This document shows, one piece after another, positions 27,437-36,450 of a DNA stretch of 64,000 bases. Below the pieces are notes generated by a model. That model had not been told where the DNA came from, ran no database searches, and saw only the letters and a program-made list of their open reading frames with translations. Location: positions 124,001 through 188,000 of the forward strand of contig NZ_AUJB01000008.1 in the NCBI RefSeq assembly GCF_000424005.1, given 5' to 3'. How positions within the stretch are numbered: the stretch's first letter is position 1; every line of letters begins with the position of its first letter. A program made the translations under genes and the position numbers. The DNA is from Pseudobutyrivibrio ruminis CF1b (lineage in GTDB: Bacteria; Bacillota; Clostridia; Lachnospirales; Lachnospiraceae).

Positions 27437-29485
27437 ATGGCAAAGAAACCAAAAACAATGAATCCGAAGAATCAGTCTGGGATTAAGGCGAAAGACAGTG
27501 TAAAGACCAAACTAATTTGCATTATGGCAATGCTTGTGGCAGTACCACTGATTGTTGCTATTGTTATTAGTTATGTATCATCAACTAACAAGGCAAAGAA
27601 CGATGCTTTGGAATTGCTTGATACTACAGCTAAGTTTGTAGAAACTGAATATGAAGAGATTATAAAAGAGAATGTTGATTCACTCCAGATGTTTGCCACA
27701 GCACCAAGTACCCAGAATTTTATGGAGTATTACGGAAGAGAAGGAAGTAATATTCCACCTGCTGCTATTCAGGCACATATGGCTCAGATTAATACCATAA
27801 TTAATGATGGAAATGATAGTGTTGTTCTGACATTACTTTCAGGTGACCAAATTCTTAGAACTGACGGTGGTGATTGTGTTAATATAGCCGACCGTGAATT
27901 CTTCCAGAGAGCAACCACTACAGGAAAGCCTGCTGTCTCAGGTGTTATCGTAAGTAAATCTTCAGGTGCCAGAGTAGCTATTATTGCTGTTCCTATTTTC
28001 AGTGAGGCAGGACAGGTTATCGGTGAGTGTCAGAGAAGTATTGACCTGACTGTACTCCATGAATTTTTAGCAAATAATATTAGTGATGGTTACATCGTTG
28101 ATCAGAATGGTATTATGGCTGCTCATGCCCAGTTTGATATCGCTGCAGAAGAGGAATACGACATGAGTTCAGGAGAGTTCTGTACTTCTTCTGAGTCTAG
28201 TGGTTTATTTGAGCAGGCATTTAGTGGAGTTAACACTTATAATTCATGGGTAAAAGAGCCTATAACTGGATATTCTGTTATTGTTGCAAAGCAGGAACAG
28301 GAAATTATGGGCGAGGCTAACAAGGCTGCTTTTTTAGTAGTTATTATTGGAATTATCCTTTTACTTGTAGCTATAGTTATTTCCCTTGTTATGGCAACAA
28401 GTTTTACAAACCCAATCCTTGCTGTTACAAATACAATTACAGAACTTGCAGATGGTCGTTTTAAGAAAATTGATGGATATGTTGGTCGTAAGGATGAATT
28501 TGGAGAGATTGTTCGAAGTACCAATTCCGTTATTGATAAATTAGGTGATATTGTTTCTGCTATTAAGCATTCAGCTGCCACAGTTACAACATCTTCTGAG
28601 GATTTGGCTGATATGGCAAATCAGATTGCTTCTACAACAGATACTGTTGCAACAGCCGTTCAGGAAATCGCAACAGGAGCTGTTCAGCAGGCTGAGGAGA
28701 TTCAGGAAGCAGCGGAAAATGTTGGTAAGATTACAGATGCTGTAACAGGAGTACAGAACTCTACAGATAACATGGAAAGTCTTGCAGGTAAGATGAAGGA
28801 AGCTTCACAGACCTCAAGTAAATCACTTCTTAATCTTCAGGATTCAAGTAGTGATATGACAGAGAAGATTGAAGAAATCGCCAGAACAATTTCAGCTACA
28901 AAGGATGCGGTTACAAGTATCAATGAGAGCGTAGAAGGAATTTCAGGCATTGCTTCACAGACAAACCTTCTTTCACTTAATGCTTCAATCGAGGCAGCTC
29001 GTGCTGGTGAAGCTGGTAAGGGCTTCGCAGTTGTAGCCGAGGAAATCAGAAAGCTTGCTGATGATTCAGATAGTATGGCTCAGGATATCAGAACTCAGAT
29101 GGATATTCTGCTTAAGCAGTCTGAGGCAGCCGTTGCAGCAGCTAACCTTGTTAAGCAGGGCAACTTAGAGCAGCAGGAAGCTATCGGTGGAACACTTGAA
29201 TCAGTTAATGGCATGATTGAGGATATCAACGGAACTGTTGATGGTGTTAAGGAGATTGCAGGAGGGGCTGAGACCTGTGTATCTTCTAATGATATTGTTT
29301 CTGATGCAATGTCATCTCTTTCAGCAATTTCAGAAGAGAATGCTGCATCATCAGAGACAACAGGTGCTTCTGTTCAGGAGCTTTCAGCTACAGTTTCAAG
29401 CCTTGCAAATTCGGCTGATGATTTGAAGGATATTGCTGTTAAGCTTAATGAAGAGATTTCATTCTTCAAAGATGATACAGAATAA
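27437..29485 (+). CDS. Methyl-accepting chemotaxis protein 1 (dCache sensor)
   Basis: A 682-residue receptor: TM1 at about 25-47, a dCache-type extracellular sensor to about residue 285, TM2 near 292-315, HAMP, then a long cytoplasmic coiled coil. The hairpin tip for CheA/CheW contact ([40 protein letters not shown]) is intact. A TATAAT at 27383 in the context GTCGTATAATTC resembles GTCATATAATTC before the next receptor gene and may be a shared promoter type. Its signalling half is almost identical to that of the next gene, while the sensors differ. Ligand unknown. Confidence 0.93.
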   Translation: MAKKPKTMNPKNQSGIKAKDSVKTKLICIMAMLVAVPLIVAIVISYVSSTNKAKNDALELLDTTAKFVETEYEEIIKENVDSLQMFATAPSTQNFMEYYGREGSNIPPAAIQAHMAQINTIINDGNDSVVLTLLSGDQILRTDGGDCVNIADREFFQRATTTGKPAVSGVIVSKSSGARVAIIAVPIFSEAGQVIGECQRSIDLTVLHEFLANNISDGYIVDQNGIMAAHAQFDIAAEEEYDMSSGEFCTSSESSGLFEQAFSGVNTYNSWVKEPITGYSVIVAKQEQEIMGEANKAAFLVVIIGIILLLVAIVISLVMATSFTNPILAVTNTITELADGRFKKIDGYVGRKDEFGEIVRSTNSVIDKLGDIVSAIKHSAATVTTSSEDLADMANQIASTTDTVATAVQEIATGAVQQAEEIQEAAENVGKITDAVTGVQNSTDNMESLAGKMKEASQTSSKSLLNLQDSSSDMTEKIEEIARTISATKDAVTSINESVEGISGIASQTNLLSLNASIEAARAGEAGKGFAVVAEEIRKLADDSDSMAQDIRTQMDILLKQSEAAVAAANLVKQGNLEQQEAIGGTLESVNGMIEDINGTVDGVKEIAGGAETCVSSNDIVSDAMSSLSAISEENAASSETTGASVQELSATVSSLANSADDLKDIAVKLNEEISFFKDDTE

Positions 29486-29556
29486 GAGAAATTTCTGTCA
29501 TATAATTCACTATGTTATCAATAGTAACCTGCTGATTTTGTATGAGGAGTTGAACT

Positions 29557-31617
29557 ATGGAAAATAAAAAGGATAAGAGCCAGAAGGTCGCTAAAACTGG
29601 CAAGTCAGGTATTGCTTTTAAGGATAGTATCAAGACAAAGCTTATTATAATCATGGCTTTGCTTGTGGCTGTTCCTTTGCTTATAGCTATTCTTATTAGC
29701 TATCGAAATTCTACAACTAAGTCCAAGGATGATGCTTTGGAATTACTTGCTATGACTGGCGAGATGGTAGAAACAGAATTTTCTGAGATTATCTCCCTAA
29801 ATACTAGTGCCTTGGAAACCTTTGCAACAGCGCCAAGTACTGTAAATTATATCGAGTATTATCATACTGAGACACAGCCTGTTCCAGATGAAGTTATGTT
29901 GGCTCATATGGATGCCATCAACGATTACATTAATGATGGTAATAAGAGTATTATTTTGACATTGGCCAGCGGAGACCAGATTCTTAGAACAGATAGAAAA
30001 GAAAATGCAAACACCTCGGATCGAGATTATTTCCAGCAGGCTGTTACTACTGGACAGATAGCAATATCAAATGTTCAGGTTAGTAAAAAAGCTGGTAATC
30101 GTATCATGATTATGTGTGTTCCAATTTATGATGAGGCACATTCTAAGGTTATTGCTACAATTCAGCGAAGCTATGATTTGAATAACCTTCATGAGTTCTT
30201 GGCAGCTAATATCGAAGATGGATATATCGTAGATAGAGCTGGTATTATGGTATCTCATGCTAAGATGGAAATTGGTCCTGAAGATGAATATGATCTTAGT
30301 TCATATGAATTTATGTCTTCATCTGATGAATCAGGTGTAATGACATCTACATTTGATGGTGATCTTACCTACATGTCATGGACCAGAGAGCCTAAGAGTG
30401 GCTATGTTGTTGCTGTTTCAAAGGGAAATAGCGCAATAATGGCATCTGCAAACAAAGCGGCAATGGCTACTGTATTGGTAGGTGTTGTTCTATTAGTTAT
30501 TTCTGTAATTATTTCGCTTATGATTGCAACAAGCTTCACAAAACCTATACTTGCTGTTACTGCAACTATTTCCCAGTTGGCAGATGGTCGTTTTAAGAAG
30601 ATTGATGTTCATGAAAAACGTAAAGATGAATTTGGCGAAATTGTTCGTAGTACAAACTCCGTTATTGATAGATTAGGAGGCATTGTTTTATCAATTAAGC
30701 ATTCTGCCGCCAATGTAACAACCTCTTCAGAGGATTTGGCAGAGATGGCAAATCAGATTGCAGCCACAACGGATACTGTAGCAAATGCAGTTCAGGAAAT
30801 TGCCACAGGTGCTGTACAGCAGGCTGAGGAAATCCAGTCAGCAGCAGAGAATGTTGGTAAGATTACTGATGCCGTTTCGGGTGTTCAGACATCTACAGAA
30901 AATATGGAAAATCTTGCTGGCAAGATGAAAGAGGCCTCACAGACCTCCAGCAAATCACTTCTTAATCTTCAGGATTCAAGTAGTGATATGACAGCAAAGA
31001 TTGAAGAGATTGCAAAAACAATTTCTGCTACAAAGGACGCTGTTACAAGTATCAATGATAGTGTAGAAGGTATTTCTGGAATCGCTTCACAGACAAATCT
31101 TCTTTCACTTAATGCTTCTATTGAGGCAGCACGTGCTGGTGAAGCTGGTAAGGGCTTCGCGGTTGTTGCTGAGGAAATCAGAAAGCTTGCCGATGATTCT
31201 GATAGCATGGCTCAGGATATCAGAACTCAGATGGATATTTTGCTTAAGCAGTCTGAGGCAGCGGTTGCAGCAGCTAACCTCGTGAAGCAGGGCAACTTAG
31301 AGCAGCAGGAAGCTATCGGTGGAACCCTTGAATCAGTTAATGGCATGATTGAGGATATCAACGGAACTGTTGATGGTGTTAAGGAAATCGCCGGCGGTGC
31401 TGAGACCTGCGTATCTTCAAATGATATAGTTTCTGATGCAATGTCATCTCTTTCAGCAATTTCAGAAGAGAATGCAGCATCTTCAGAAACAACGGGTGCT
31501 TCTGTTCAGGAGCTTTCAGCTACAGTTTCTACACTTGCTGCTTCTGCAGATGACTTGAAGGAAATTGCCGTTAAGCTTAATGAAGAGATTTCATTCTTCA
31601 AGGATGATACTGAATAG
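29557..31617 (+). CDS. Methyl-accepting chemotaxis protein 2 (dCache sensor), paralogue of the first
   Basis: A 686-residue receptor of the same plan: TM1 about 27-48, dCache sensor, TM2 near 295-317, HAMP and signalling coiled coil ending in [10 protein letters not shown]. From the [10 protein letters not shown] segment to QELSATVS, roughly 170 residues, it matches the preceding receptor residue for residue, and the DNA is also very close. The extracellular domains are clearly related but diverged. It lies 71 bases after gene 1 with its own GAGGAG site and a possible -10 at 29501. Tandem duplication followed by sensor divergence or gene conversion is inferred. Confidence 0.93.
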   Translation: MENKKDKSQKVAKTGKSGIAFKDSIKTKLIIIMALLVAVPLLIAILISYRNSTTKSKDDALELLAMTGEMVETEFSEIISLNTSALETFATAPSTVNYIEYYHTETQPVPDEVMLAHMDAINDYINDGNKSIILTLASGDQILRTDRKENANTSDRDYFQQAVTTGQIAISNVQVSKKAGNRIMIMCVPIYDEAHSKVIATIQRSYDLNNLHEFLAANIEDGYIVDRAGIMVSHAKMEIGPEDEYDLSSYEFMSSSDESGVMTSTFDGDLTYMSWTREPKSGYVVAVSKGNSAIMASANKAAMATVLVGVVLLVISVIISLMIATSFTKPILAVTATISQLADGRFKKIDVHEKRKDEFGEIVRSTNSVIDRLGGIVLSIKHSAANVTTSSEDLAEMANQIAATTDTVANAVQEIATGAVQQAEEIQSAAENVGKITDAVSGVQTSTENMENLAGKMKEASQTSSKSLLNLQDSSSDMTAKIEEIAKTISATKDAVTSINDSVEGISGIASQTNLLSLNASIEAARAGEAGKGFAVVAEEIRKLADDSDSMAQDIRTQMDILLKQSEAAVAAANLVKQGNLEQQEAIGGTLESVNGMIEDINGTVDGVKEIAGGAETCVSSNDIVSDAMSSLSAISEENAASSETTGASVQELSATVSTLAASADDLKEIAVKLNEEISFFKDDTE

Positions 31618-31647
31618 TAGTGCTTTATTAGTAATTTAGGAGCGGAA

Positions 31648-33699
31648 ATGAAAATCAAGAAAATTTCGGTTCGCATTACCATACACATCATTATATGTAC
31701 CACTATTGCCATGGTAGTCATGAGCTTTTTGGCTTCATACAGTTTGGTAAACATAATGAAAAACGAAGCAGCTGTTGAGCTTTCAGGGGTAAGCGAATCA
31801 TCTTCATCTCGCTTGAGTGCCCTTATTCAAAAGGAATATGCTTATCTGGATGGATTTATGGCATCTCAGGATATGAAAGCACTTATAGATAATCCTGATG
31901 ATCCAGATATTCAGGCAGCCGCTCAGGCATATACTCAGTACTATGGAAGTATCATACCTGATATGAAAAGTATGTTTTATGTTGAGTATCAGGGGAAAGT
32001 TTTGACCCATACTCTTCCTGAAATGATAGGATATATGAATAATCCTGACCTTGTGAAAATGATTCAGGGTCTTTACTATAATGACCAAGGCAACACTGTA
32101 TACAATAGTGTTACAGCTGTATCTCCTGCAACTAGTGAGATAAGTATGATTTTTGCAAGATCATCATACAACTCAAATGGTAAGCCTGCAGGTTATGTTT
32201 CGGTGGAAGTGGATAAGACAGAGTTTTACAATCTTTTGGAATCTGCAATTCATATTTGCGAGAATCAGGAGGTTGTTCTTACTGGCGTCAATAATCCAGT
32301 GGTTTATTATTCGACAAATCCAGATGAAATAACCCTTTCCAGTGAGAAGCCAATAATAAATTCTCTTATTGCTGATATTTCAAATGGTGCTGTTGAGAAT
32401 GAAGGATTTATTGATTATATAGATGACGCAACCGGCGAAAAAATGCTGGGATACTATACTTATTTGAGTGACAATGATTGGCTGTTGCTGGTTGGTGCTC
32501 AGGAAAAAGAGCTTTACGGAAATGCATATCATTATTCAAACTTGATAATTATCTATGGCGCAGTTATTACCATACTTATAGCCTTGATTCTGGTATTTAT
32601 CATTAGCAAGTTAGTAAAGCCTATTACAAATATTCAAACTGCCCTTACACGAGTAGCAGCCTTTGATATAACAGATAATAAAGATATTGTTAAATATGAA
32701 AAGCGAGCTGATGAGATAGGAAAACTGGCTGTTGCTACCCGTACTGTAATAATAAGCTTAAAGGGTGCGGTTAGCGTATTTAGAGAATACAATGATATGC
32801 TTGAGAAGGATTCAAAGAATCTTGAAAATGCATCTACAATGCTAAGTGAGGTTACAAATGATAACCAGGGTATTGCAGATTCTTTGGCATATAAAATCAA
32901 TGAGACGAACTCAGCTATTGAGTCCATTCGAAACGAAATTGATAACATATTGGAATTAGTTTCTACTGTAAACGAAAAGGTTGAAACAGGCCAGAATGAC
33001 TCCACTGAGCTTATAGCTTCAGCCACTAAGATGAATGACCAGATTAACACAGAAATCAATAAAAATATGTCAATGCTACAGGAAACTATGGCTAGTATGG
33101 AGACTGCCTTAGATAGTTTAAATGCTGTTGAGCAGATTAATACTTTGGCAGAGGATATTATGTCCATTACTTCTCAGACAAATCTTTTATCTTTGAATGC
33201 CTCTATTGAAGCTGCCAGAGCTGGTGAAGCAGGCAAGGGCTTTGCTGTAGTAGCAGGAGAAATTGGACAATTGGCTGAACAGTCAAAAGAAACAGCCATG
33301 AATATTACAGAGATAGTAGCAGCCAGCAATGAATCTGTTGCCAATGTAAGAAGTCAGGTGTCTTCACTTATAGATTTCATTAAGAATGATGTTATCTCAA
33401 GCTTTGAGATTTTCTCTTCTCAAAGTAAACATTATGATGAGGGTATTTCCACCATTGAACAGTCTGTTTCAGATATAGGAAATGCCATGGAATCTCTTAA
33501 TGAATCAATAAATGAAATAGCAAAACAGATTAAGGCAGTTAATGATGCTTCTGTGGAAAATACTGACGGTGTTTCTAATATTCTGGGCAAAAATGTTCAG
33601 GCTATAGATGTTTCCAAGAACATAGAAGAGATAGCTGAGAATAGTAAGAACAACGCTAACGATTTGAAGTTTGCTATTAATCAGTTCAAGACAGAATAG
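31648..33699 (+). CDS. Methyl-accepting chemotaxis protein 3 (dCache sensor)
   Basis: A 683-residue receptor with TM1 at about 11-32, a dCache-type sensor (about 40-290) that is unlike those of the two preceding receptors, TM2 near 296-318, HAMP and a signalling domain whose tip ([28 protein letters not shown]) is canonical. Outside the tip the coiled coil differs from its neighbours, so it is not part of the recent duplication. TTAGGAG precedes the start 30 bases after gene 2, so it is probably cotranscribed. A strong terminator follows after about 50 bases. Confidence 0.92.
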   Translation: MKIKKISVRITIHIIICTTIAMVVMSFLASYSLVNIMKNEAAVELSGVSESSSSRLSALIQKEYAYLDGFMASQDMKALIDNPDDPDIQAAAQAYTQYYGSIIPDMKSMFYVEYQGKVLTHTLPEMIGYMNNPDLVKMIQGLYYNDQGNTVYNSVTAVSPATSEISMIFARSSYNSNGKPAGYVSVEVDKTEFYNLLESAIHICENQEVVLTGVNNPVVYYSTNPDEITLSSEKPIINSLIADISNGAVENEGFIDYIDDATGEKMLGYYTYLSDNDWLLLVGAQEKELYGNAYHYSNLIIIYGAVITILIALILVFIISKLVKPITNIQTALTRVAAFDITDNKDIVKYEKRADEIGKLAVATRTVIISLKGAVSVFREYNDMLEKDSKNLENASTMLSEVTNDNQGIADSLAYKINETNSAIESIRNEIDNILELVSTVNEKVETGQNDSTELIASATKMNDQINTEINKNMSMLQETMASMETALDSLNAVEQINTLAEDIMSITSQTNLLSLNASIEAARAGEAGKGFAVVAGEIGQLAEQSKETAMNITEIVAASNESVANVRSQVSSLIDFIKNDVISSFEIFSSQSKHYDEGISTIEQSVSDIGNAMESLNESINEIAKQIKAVNDASVENTDGVSNILGKNVQAIDVSKNIEEIAENSKNNANDLKFAINQFKTE

Positions 33700-33749
33700 T
33701 AAGTTCGCTATCTGGTAATTGATAAAATGTCGCAATAAAGGATTTTTTG

Positions 33750-33785
33750 AGAATCACCCATTGACTAAGTGGGTGATTCTTTTTA
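33750..33785 (+). terminator. Terminator of the chemoreceptor cluster
   Basis: Perfect 11-bp stem AGAATCACCCA (33750-33760) / TGGGTGATTCT (33770-33780), 9-base loop, then TTTTTAT. Confidence 0.92.
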
Positions 33786-33803
33786 TATTATATAAGCATA
33801 CTA

Positions 33804-33814
33804 AACTAGTAGGT
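33804..33814. promoter_or_regulatory. AACTAGTAGGT box upstream of iscS
   Basis: AACTAGTAGGT followed by AA is nearly the same as ACCTAGTAGGT followed by AA at 36262-36272 upstream of the metY-cysK operon. Both precede sulfur-metabolism genes, which suggests a common regulator, such as an Rrf2-family (CymR/IscR-like) protein. No such regulator is encoded in the window. Confidence 0.45.
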
Positions 33815-33859
33815 AAATATGCAATGATTACAGGTTATAGAAAAGGAGAGTAAAAGGAG

Positions 33860-35065
33860 ATGTTTGTATACGCAGATAATGCAGCTACTACAGCTGTTTC
33901 ACCTAAGGTAGTGGAAGCAATGCTACCATATTTTACAGAAGTTTATGGAAACCCATCCAGTTTATATTCAGTAGGACAGAAGGCAAAGGAGGAGCTTGAG
34001 GAAGCAAGAGAAAGAATCGCAAAGGTTCTTGGTGCATCACCACGTGAAATCTATTTCACATCAGGTGGCAGCGAGGCAGACAATCAGGCTATCATCTCAG
34101 CTGCACGAATTGGAGAGAAGAAGGGCAAGAAGCACATTATTTCTACTAAGTTTGAGCATCATGCAGTGCTTCATACACTTCAGGCACTTGAGAAGGAAGG
34201 CTTCGAGATAGAGCTTCTTGACGTACATTCAAACGGCGTTGTTACAGCAGAGCAGGTTAAGGATGCAATTCGTGAGGATACAGCACTTGTAACTATCATG
34301 TATGCTAACAACGAGATTGGAACAGTTCAGCCAATTCCAGAAATCGGAGCAGTATGTAAAGAAAAGGGAGTTATCTTTCATACAGATGCAGTTCAGGCTG
34401 TAAGCCATCTTCATATTGATGTGAAGGAGCAGAACATTGATATGCTTTCAATTTCAGCTCACAAGTTCCACGGCCCTAAGGGTGTAGGCGTGCTTTACGC
34501 AAGAGGGGGAATCATCCTTACAAACGTAATCAATGGTGGAGCACAGGAAAGAGGCAAGAGAGCAGGTACAGAGAATCTTGCTGGTATTGTTGGAATGGCG
34601 GTAGCACTTGAGGACGCGGTAGCTCACATTGATGAGAACAATGAGAAGTTTGCAAAGCTTCAGGACAGACTTATCGAAGGTCTTTCAAAGATTCCATACT
34701 CTGAGCTTAACGGTGATAGAAATCAGAGAGTAAAGTCAAATGTAAACTTCTGCTTTGAAGGTATCGAGGGAGAGTCATTACTTCTTCTTTTAGATGATAA
34801 GGGAGTGGCCGTTTCATCTGGTTCTGCCTGCACATCAGGTTCACTTGATCCTAGCCATGTGCTTCTTGCAATTGGTCGTCCACATGAGGTAGCTCACGGT
34901 TCACTTCGTATCTCTCTTGGAGAGGATGCAACAGAGGAGCAGGTAGACTACATCATTAAGTCTGTGACAGAAGTAGTTGAGTATCTCAGAGGTTTTTCAC
35001 CTTTCTGGGGTGACTTGGTAAGTGGCAAGAGAGAACATATTTTTGCAGAGCACACAGTAGCTTAA
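33860..35065 (+). CDS. iscS: Cysteine desulfurase
   Basis: A 401-residue PLP enzyme that takes sulfur from cysteine as an enzyme-bound persulfide, releasing alanine. The PLP lysine is K202 in SAHKFHGPKGVG. The persulfide cysteine is C324 in the long flexible loop SSGSACTSGSLDPSHVL, which marks group I (NifS/IscS) enzymes. GGAG precedes the ATG. The scaffold gene iscU follows after 35 bases, so the pair builds Fe-S clusters. A possible sulfur-responsive box lies 46 bases upstream. NifS is the alternative name in clostridia; no nitrogenase genes are seen. Confidence 0.95.
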   Translation: MFVYADNAATTAVSPKVVEAMLPYFTEVYGNPSSLYSVGQKAKEELEEARERIAKVLGASPREIYFTSGGSEADNQAIISAARIGEKKGKKHIISTKFEHHAVLHTLQALEKEGFEIELLDVHSNGVVTAEQVKDAIREDTALVTIMYANNEIGTVQPIPEIGAVCKEKGVIFHTDAVQAVSHLHIDVKEQNIDMLSISAHKFHGPKGVGVLYARGGIILTNVINGGAQERGKRAGTENLAGIVGMAVALEDAVAHIDENNEKFAKLQDRLIEGLSKIPYSELNGDRNQRVKSNVNFCFEGIEGESLLLLLDDKGVAVSSGSACTSGSLDPSHVLLAIGRPHEVAHGSLRISLGEDATEEQVDYIIKSVTEVVEYLRGFSPFWGDLVSGKREHIFAEHTVA

Positions 35066-35100
35066 TTCATATAGAGAGATTAATTTGGAGGAATTGAAAA

Positions 35101-35535
35101 ATGGCATTATATAGCGAAAAGGTAATGGATCACTTTAGAAACCCAAGAAACGTAGGGGTTATCGAGAACGCAGATGGTGTTGGTGAGGTAGGTAACCCAG
35201 TCTGTGGTGACATCATGAAAATTTATCTTAAGATTAATGATGAACAGGTAATCGAGGATGTTAAGTTTGAGACATTTGGATGCGGATCAGCCATCGCATC
35301 ATCTTCAATGGCAACAGAGCTCATTATGGGTAAGCCACTATCAGAAGCTCTTCAGCTTACAAACAAGGCAGTAACAGAAGCCCTTGACGGACTTCCAGCC
35401 CACAAGCTCCATTGCTCAGTACTTGCTGAGGAGGCTATCAAGTCTGCAGTAAGAGACTACTACGACAAGAACGGAATCGAATACGACCCTAAGGATTTCC
35501 CAGACCCTGAGGTTGAGGCGTGTCATATGCACTAA
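35101..35535 (+). CDS. iscU: Fe-S cluster assembly scaffold IscU/NifU-like
   Basis: A 144-residue scaffold with the three conserved cysteines C35 (PVCGD), C61 (FGCGSAIA) and C105 (LHCSVLA) that hold the nascent [2Fe-2S] cluster. The conserved Asp after C35 is present. It matches the N-terminal scaffold domain of NifU and full-length IscU, with a short C-terminal extension ending in CHMH. It follows iscS in the same operon behind a GGAGG site. A very structured GC-rich region follows directly. Confidence 0.94.
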   Translation: MALYSEKVMDHFRNPRNVGVIENADGVGEVGNPVCGDIMKIYLKINDEQVIEDVKFETFGCGSAIASSSMATELIMGKPLSEALQLTNKAVTEALDGLPAHKLHCSVLAEEAIKSAVRDYYDKNGIEYDPKDFPDPEVEACHMH

Positions 35536-35554
35536 GGAGGCTTCCCCTTGAGGG

Positions 35555-35657
35555 TTGCTAGGCTCCAGTGGAGCCTGTTTAGCAACGACCGAGCCGGAAG
35601 GCGAGACAAGGTGGCCGAAGGCCGGATGAGGTGTCTCATCTGGTCTTTTTTCTTTTT
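35555..35657 (+). terminator. Complex GC-rich hairpin region and terminator after iscU
   Basis: TTGCTAGGCTCC (35555-35566) pairs with GGAGCC (35570-35575) and TAGCAA (35580-35585). A second structure has GAGACA (35603-35608) with TGTCTC (35633-35638) around a GGCCGAAGGCC hairpin, closed by GACC/GGTC and followed by TTTTTTCTTTTT. The base composition is well above that of neighbouring DNA, so this may be part of a repeated element as well as the operon terminator. Confidence 0.6.
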
Positions 35658-35661
35658 CCCT

Positions 35662-35767
35662 CCTGCTTGACACATCATATCAGCCCAGTCTCGGTGTCAA
35701 TGATTCCCTTTGGCGCTTCGCGTCATTGACACCTCGCCTTTAGGCTGATATTTGGTAATCAAGCAGG
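35662..35767. repeat. 106-bp three-tier inverted repeat
   Basis: Three nested perfect arms share one centre: CCTGCTTGA 35662-35670 with TCAAGCAGG 35759-35767; ATATCAGCC 35677-35685 with GGCTGATAT 35743-35751; GGTGTCAATGA 35693-35703 with TCATTGACACC 35723-35733. Internal loops lie between tiers. There is no coding capacity. It could be a structured RNA, a MITE-like remnant or a cruciform; the sequence does not decide. Confidence 0.8.
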
Positions 35768-35805
35768 GGTGAAAATGGGGCTGTGGCGGAGCCGCAAAGC
35801 CACTT

Positions 35806-35844
35806 ATGCATCCCGATGGTATAAAAGTGGCATTTGGGATGCAT
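35806..35844. repeat. 9-bp inverted repeat next to the TACGGGT array
   Basis: ATGCATCCC (35806-35814) and GGGATGCAT (35836-35844) are exact reverse complements with a 21-base spacer. It ends 4 bases before the first array site. Confidence 0.6.
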
Positions 35845-35847
35845 TTA

Positions 35848-36156
35848 TACGGGTGTGATATTGGAGAGTATCTGTATGACCCGTAAATTAAAAGTATGGT
35901 TCAAACCCTTTACGGGTAAAATGGGAAGATTCTTTGGATTTACCCGTAAAAAATTGTCACTTTTAAAGATATTTACGGGCGAGATTAGGAAGCACACTAA
36001 TCTACCCGTAATCAATATTCACAATTGTTAAAATATGGGGAAATACTTTCAGATTTTACGGGTGTATGGAAGGAAGCTACAGGGTTACCCGTAAGTTTCA
36101 AAAACCAATTTTTTTTCTTACGGGTACAATTGCATTTCTTATACCTAGTACCCGTA
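35848..36156. repeat. Ten-site alternating TACGGGT/ACCCGTA array with helical spacing
   Basis: The 7-mer occurs ten times with centres at 35851, 35882, 35914, 35945, 35977, 36007, 36060, 36090, 36122 and 36153. Sites 1, 3, 5, 7 and 9 read TACGGGT (site 5 ends in C) and sites 2, 4, 6, 8 and 10 read ACCCGTA, without exception. Steps are 31, 32, 31, 32, 30, 53, 30, 32 and 31 bp. These are close to three helical turns, with one step of five turns, so all sites face the same side. Most sites have flanking TTT/AAA. The DNA between sites is not repeated. Protein-binding array or switchable RNA hairpins are both possible. Confidence 0.85.
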
Positions 36157-36165
36157 AATAGAACC

Positions 36166-36230
36166 TGTGGCTTGCCACAATCACAGTGAAACTAAGGATA
36201 GCCTTAGCTATCAATTCCCTTGATAGCCAG
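36166..36230. repeat. Small hairpins between the array and the metY promoter
   Basis: TGTGGC/GCCACA (36166-36179) forms a 6-bp hairpin. GATAGC (36197-36202) with GCTATC (36207-36212), and a further GATAGC..GCTAT near 36222, form overlapping short hairpins. Function unknown. Confidence 0.45.
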
Positions 36231-36258
36231 CTATAATTTTTACCCATATTAAAACCTA

Positions 36259-36287
36259 TTGACCTAGTAGGTAATATAATTTATTAT
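36259..36287 (+). promoter_or_regulatory. Promoter of the metY-cysK operon with ACCTAGTAGGT box
   Basis: TTGACC (36259-36264), a 17-bp spacer and TATTAT (36282-36287) make a good promoter. ACCTAGTAGGT (36262-36272), a 5-bp inverted repeat around one base, overlaps the -35 and resembles the box before iscS. A repressor bound here would block RNA polymerase; a sulfur regulator is the obvious candidate. Confidence 0.55.
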
Positions 36288-36330
36288 AATCCCAACAAGA
36301 AAAACATAGCGAAAGGGTAGGTAATTCAAA

Positions 36331-36417
36331 ATGAAAAATCTTTTAATTTCTTTTGTAAGACACAACTGTAAAAACGGCCGAATGCAGGGCTCAAGAGATT
36401 ATTGTTACTGTTGTTAA
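36331..36417 (+). CDS. Cysteine-codon leader peptide of the metY-cysK operon
   Basis: A 28-codon ORF with AGGGTAGG about 8 bases before its ATG. It is basic in the middle (VRHNCKNGRMQGSRD) and ends D-Y-C-Y-C-C-stop, so three of its last four codons are Cys (four Cys in all). It lies between the operon promoter and the metY ribosome site, which starts 17 bases after its stop. Such leaders sense charged tRNA-Cys through ribosome stalling. No terminator hairpin fits in the short gap, so control of metY translation by the stalled ribosome is more likely than transcription attenuation. Function inferred. Confidence 0.75.
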   Translation: MKNLLISFVRHNCKNGRMQGSRDYCYCC

Positions 36418-36450
36418 AAATATTATTGATAAGCAAAGGAGATTAAAATT

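Noticed and set aside
32634-33167. A 177-codon frame antisense to the third MCP
   Set aside because: It lies wholly opposite a well-supported receptor domain, has no family pattern and no ribosome site.
35876-36030. A 51-codon ORF (MTRKLKVWFKPF...) running through the array, with GGAG 11 bases upstream
   Set aside because: Its repeated FTG/FTR words are only the array motif read in frame, and the same sites continue beyond the stop with unchanged spacing. Coding cannot be excluded but is the poorer explanation.
35848-36156. Possible CRISPR array at the TACGGGT sites
   Set aside because: The repeated unit is only 7-12 bases and alternates in orientation; CRISPR repeats are longer and all in one direction, and no cas gene is near.
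36301-36450. SAM riboswitch or T-box upstream of metY
   Set aside because: The 5' region is too short and lacks the conserved T-box sequence, SAM-type junctions and a terminator; the Cys-codon ORF explains it better.
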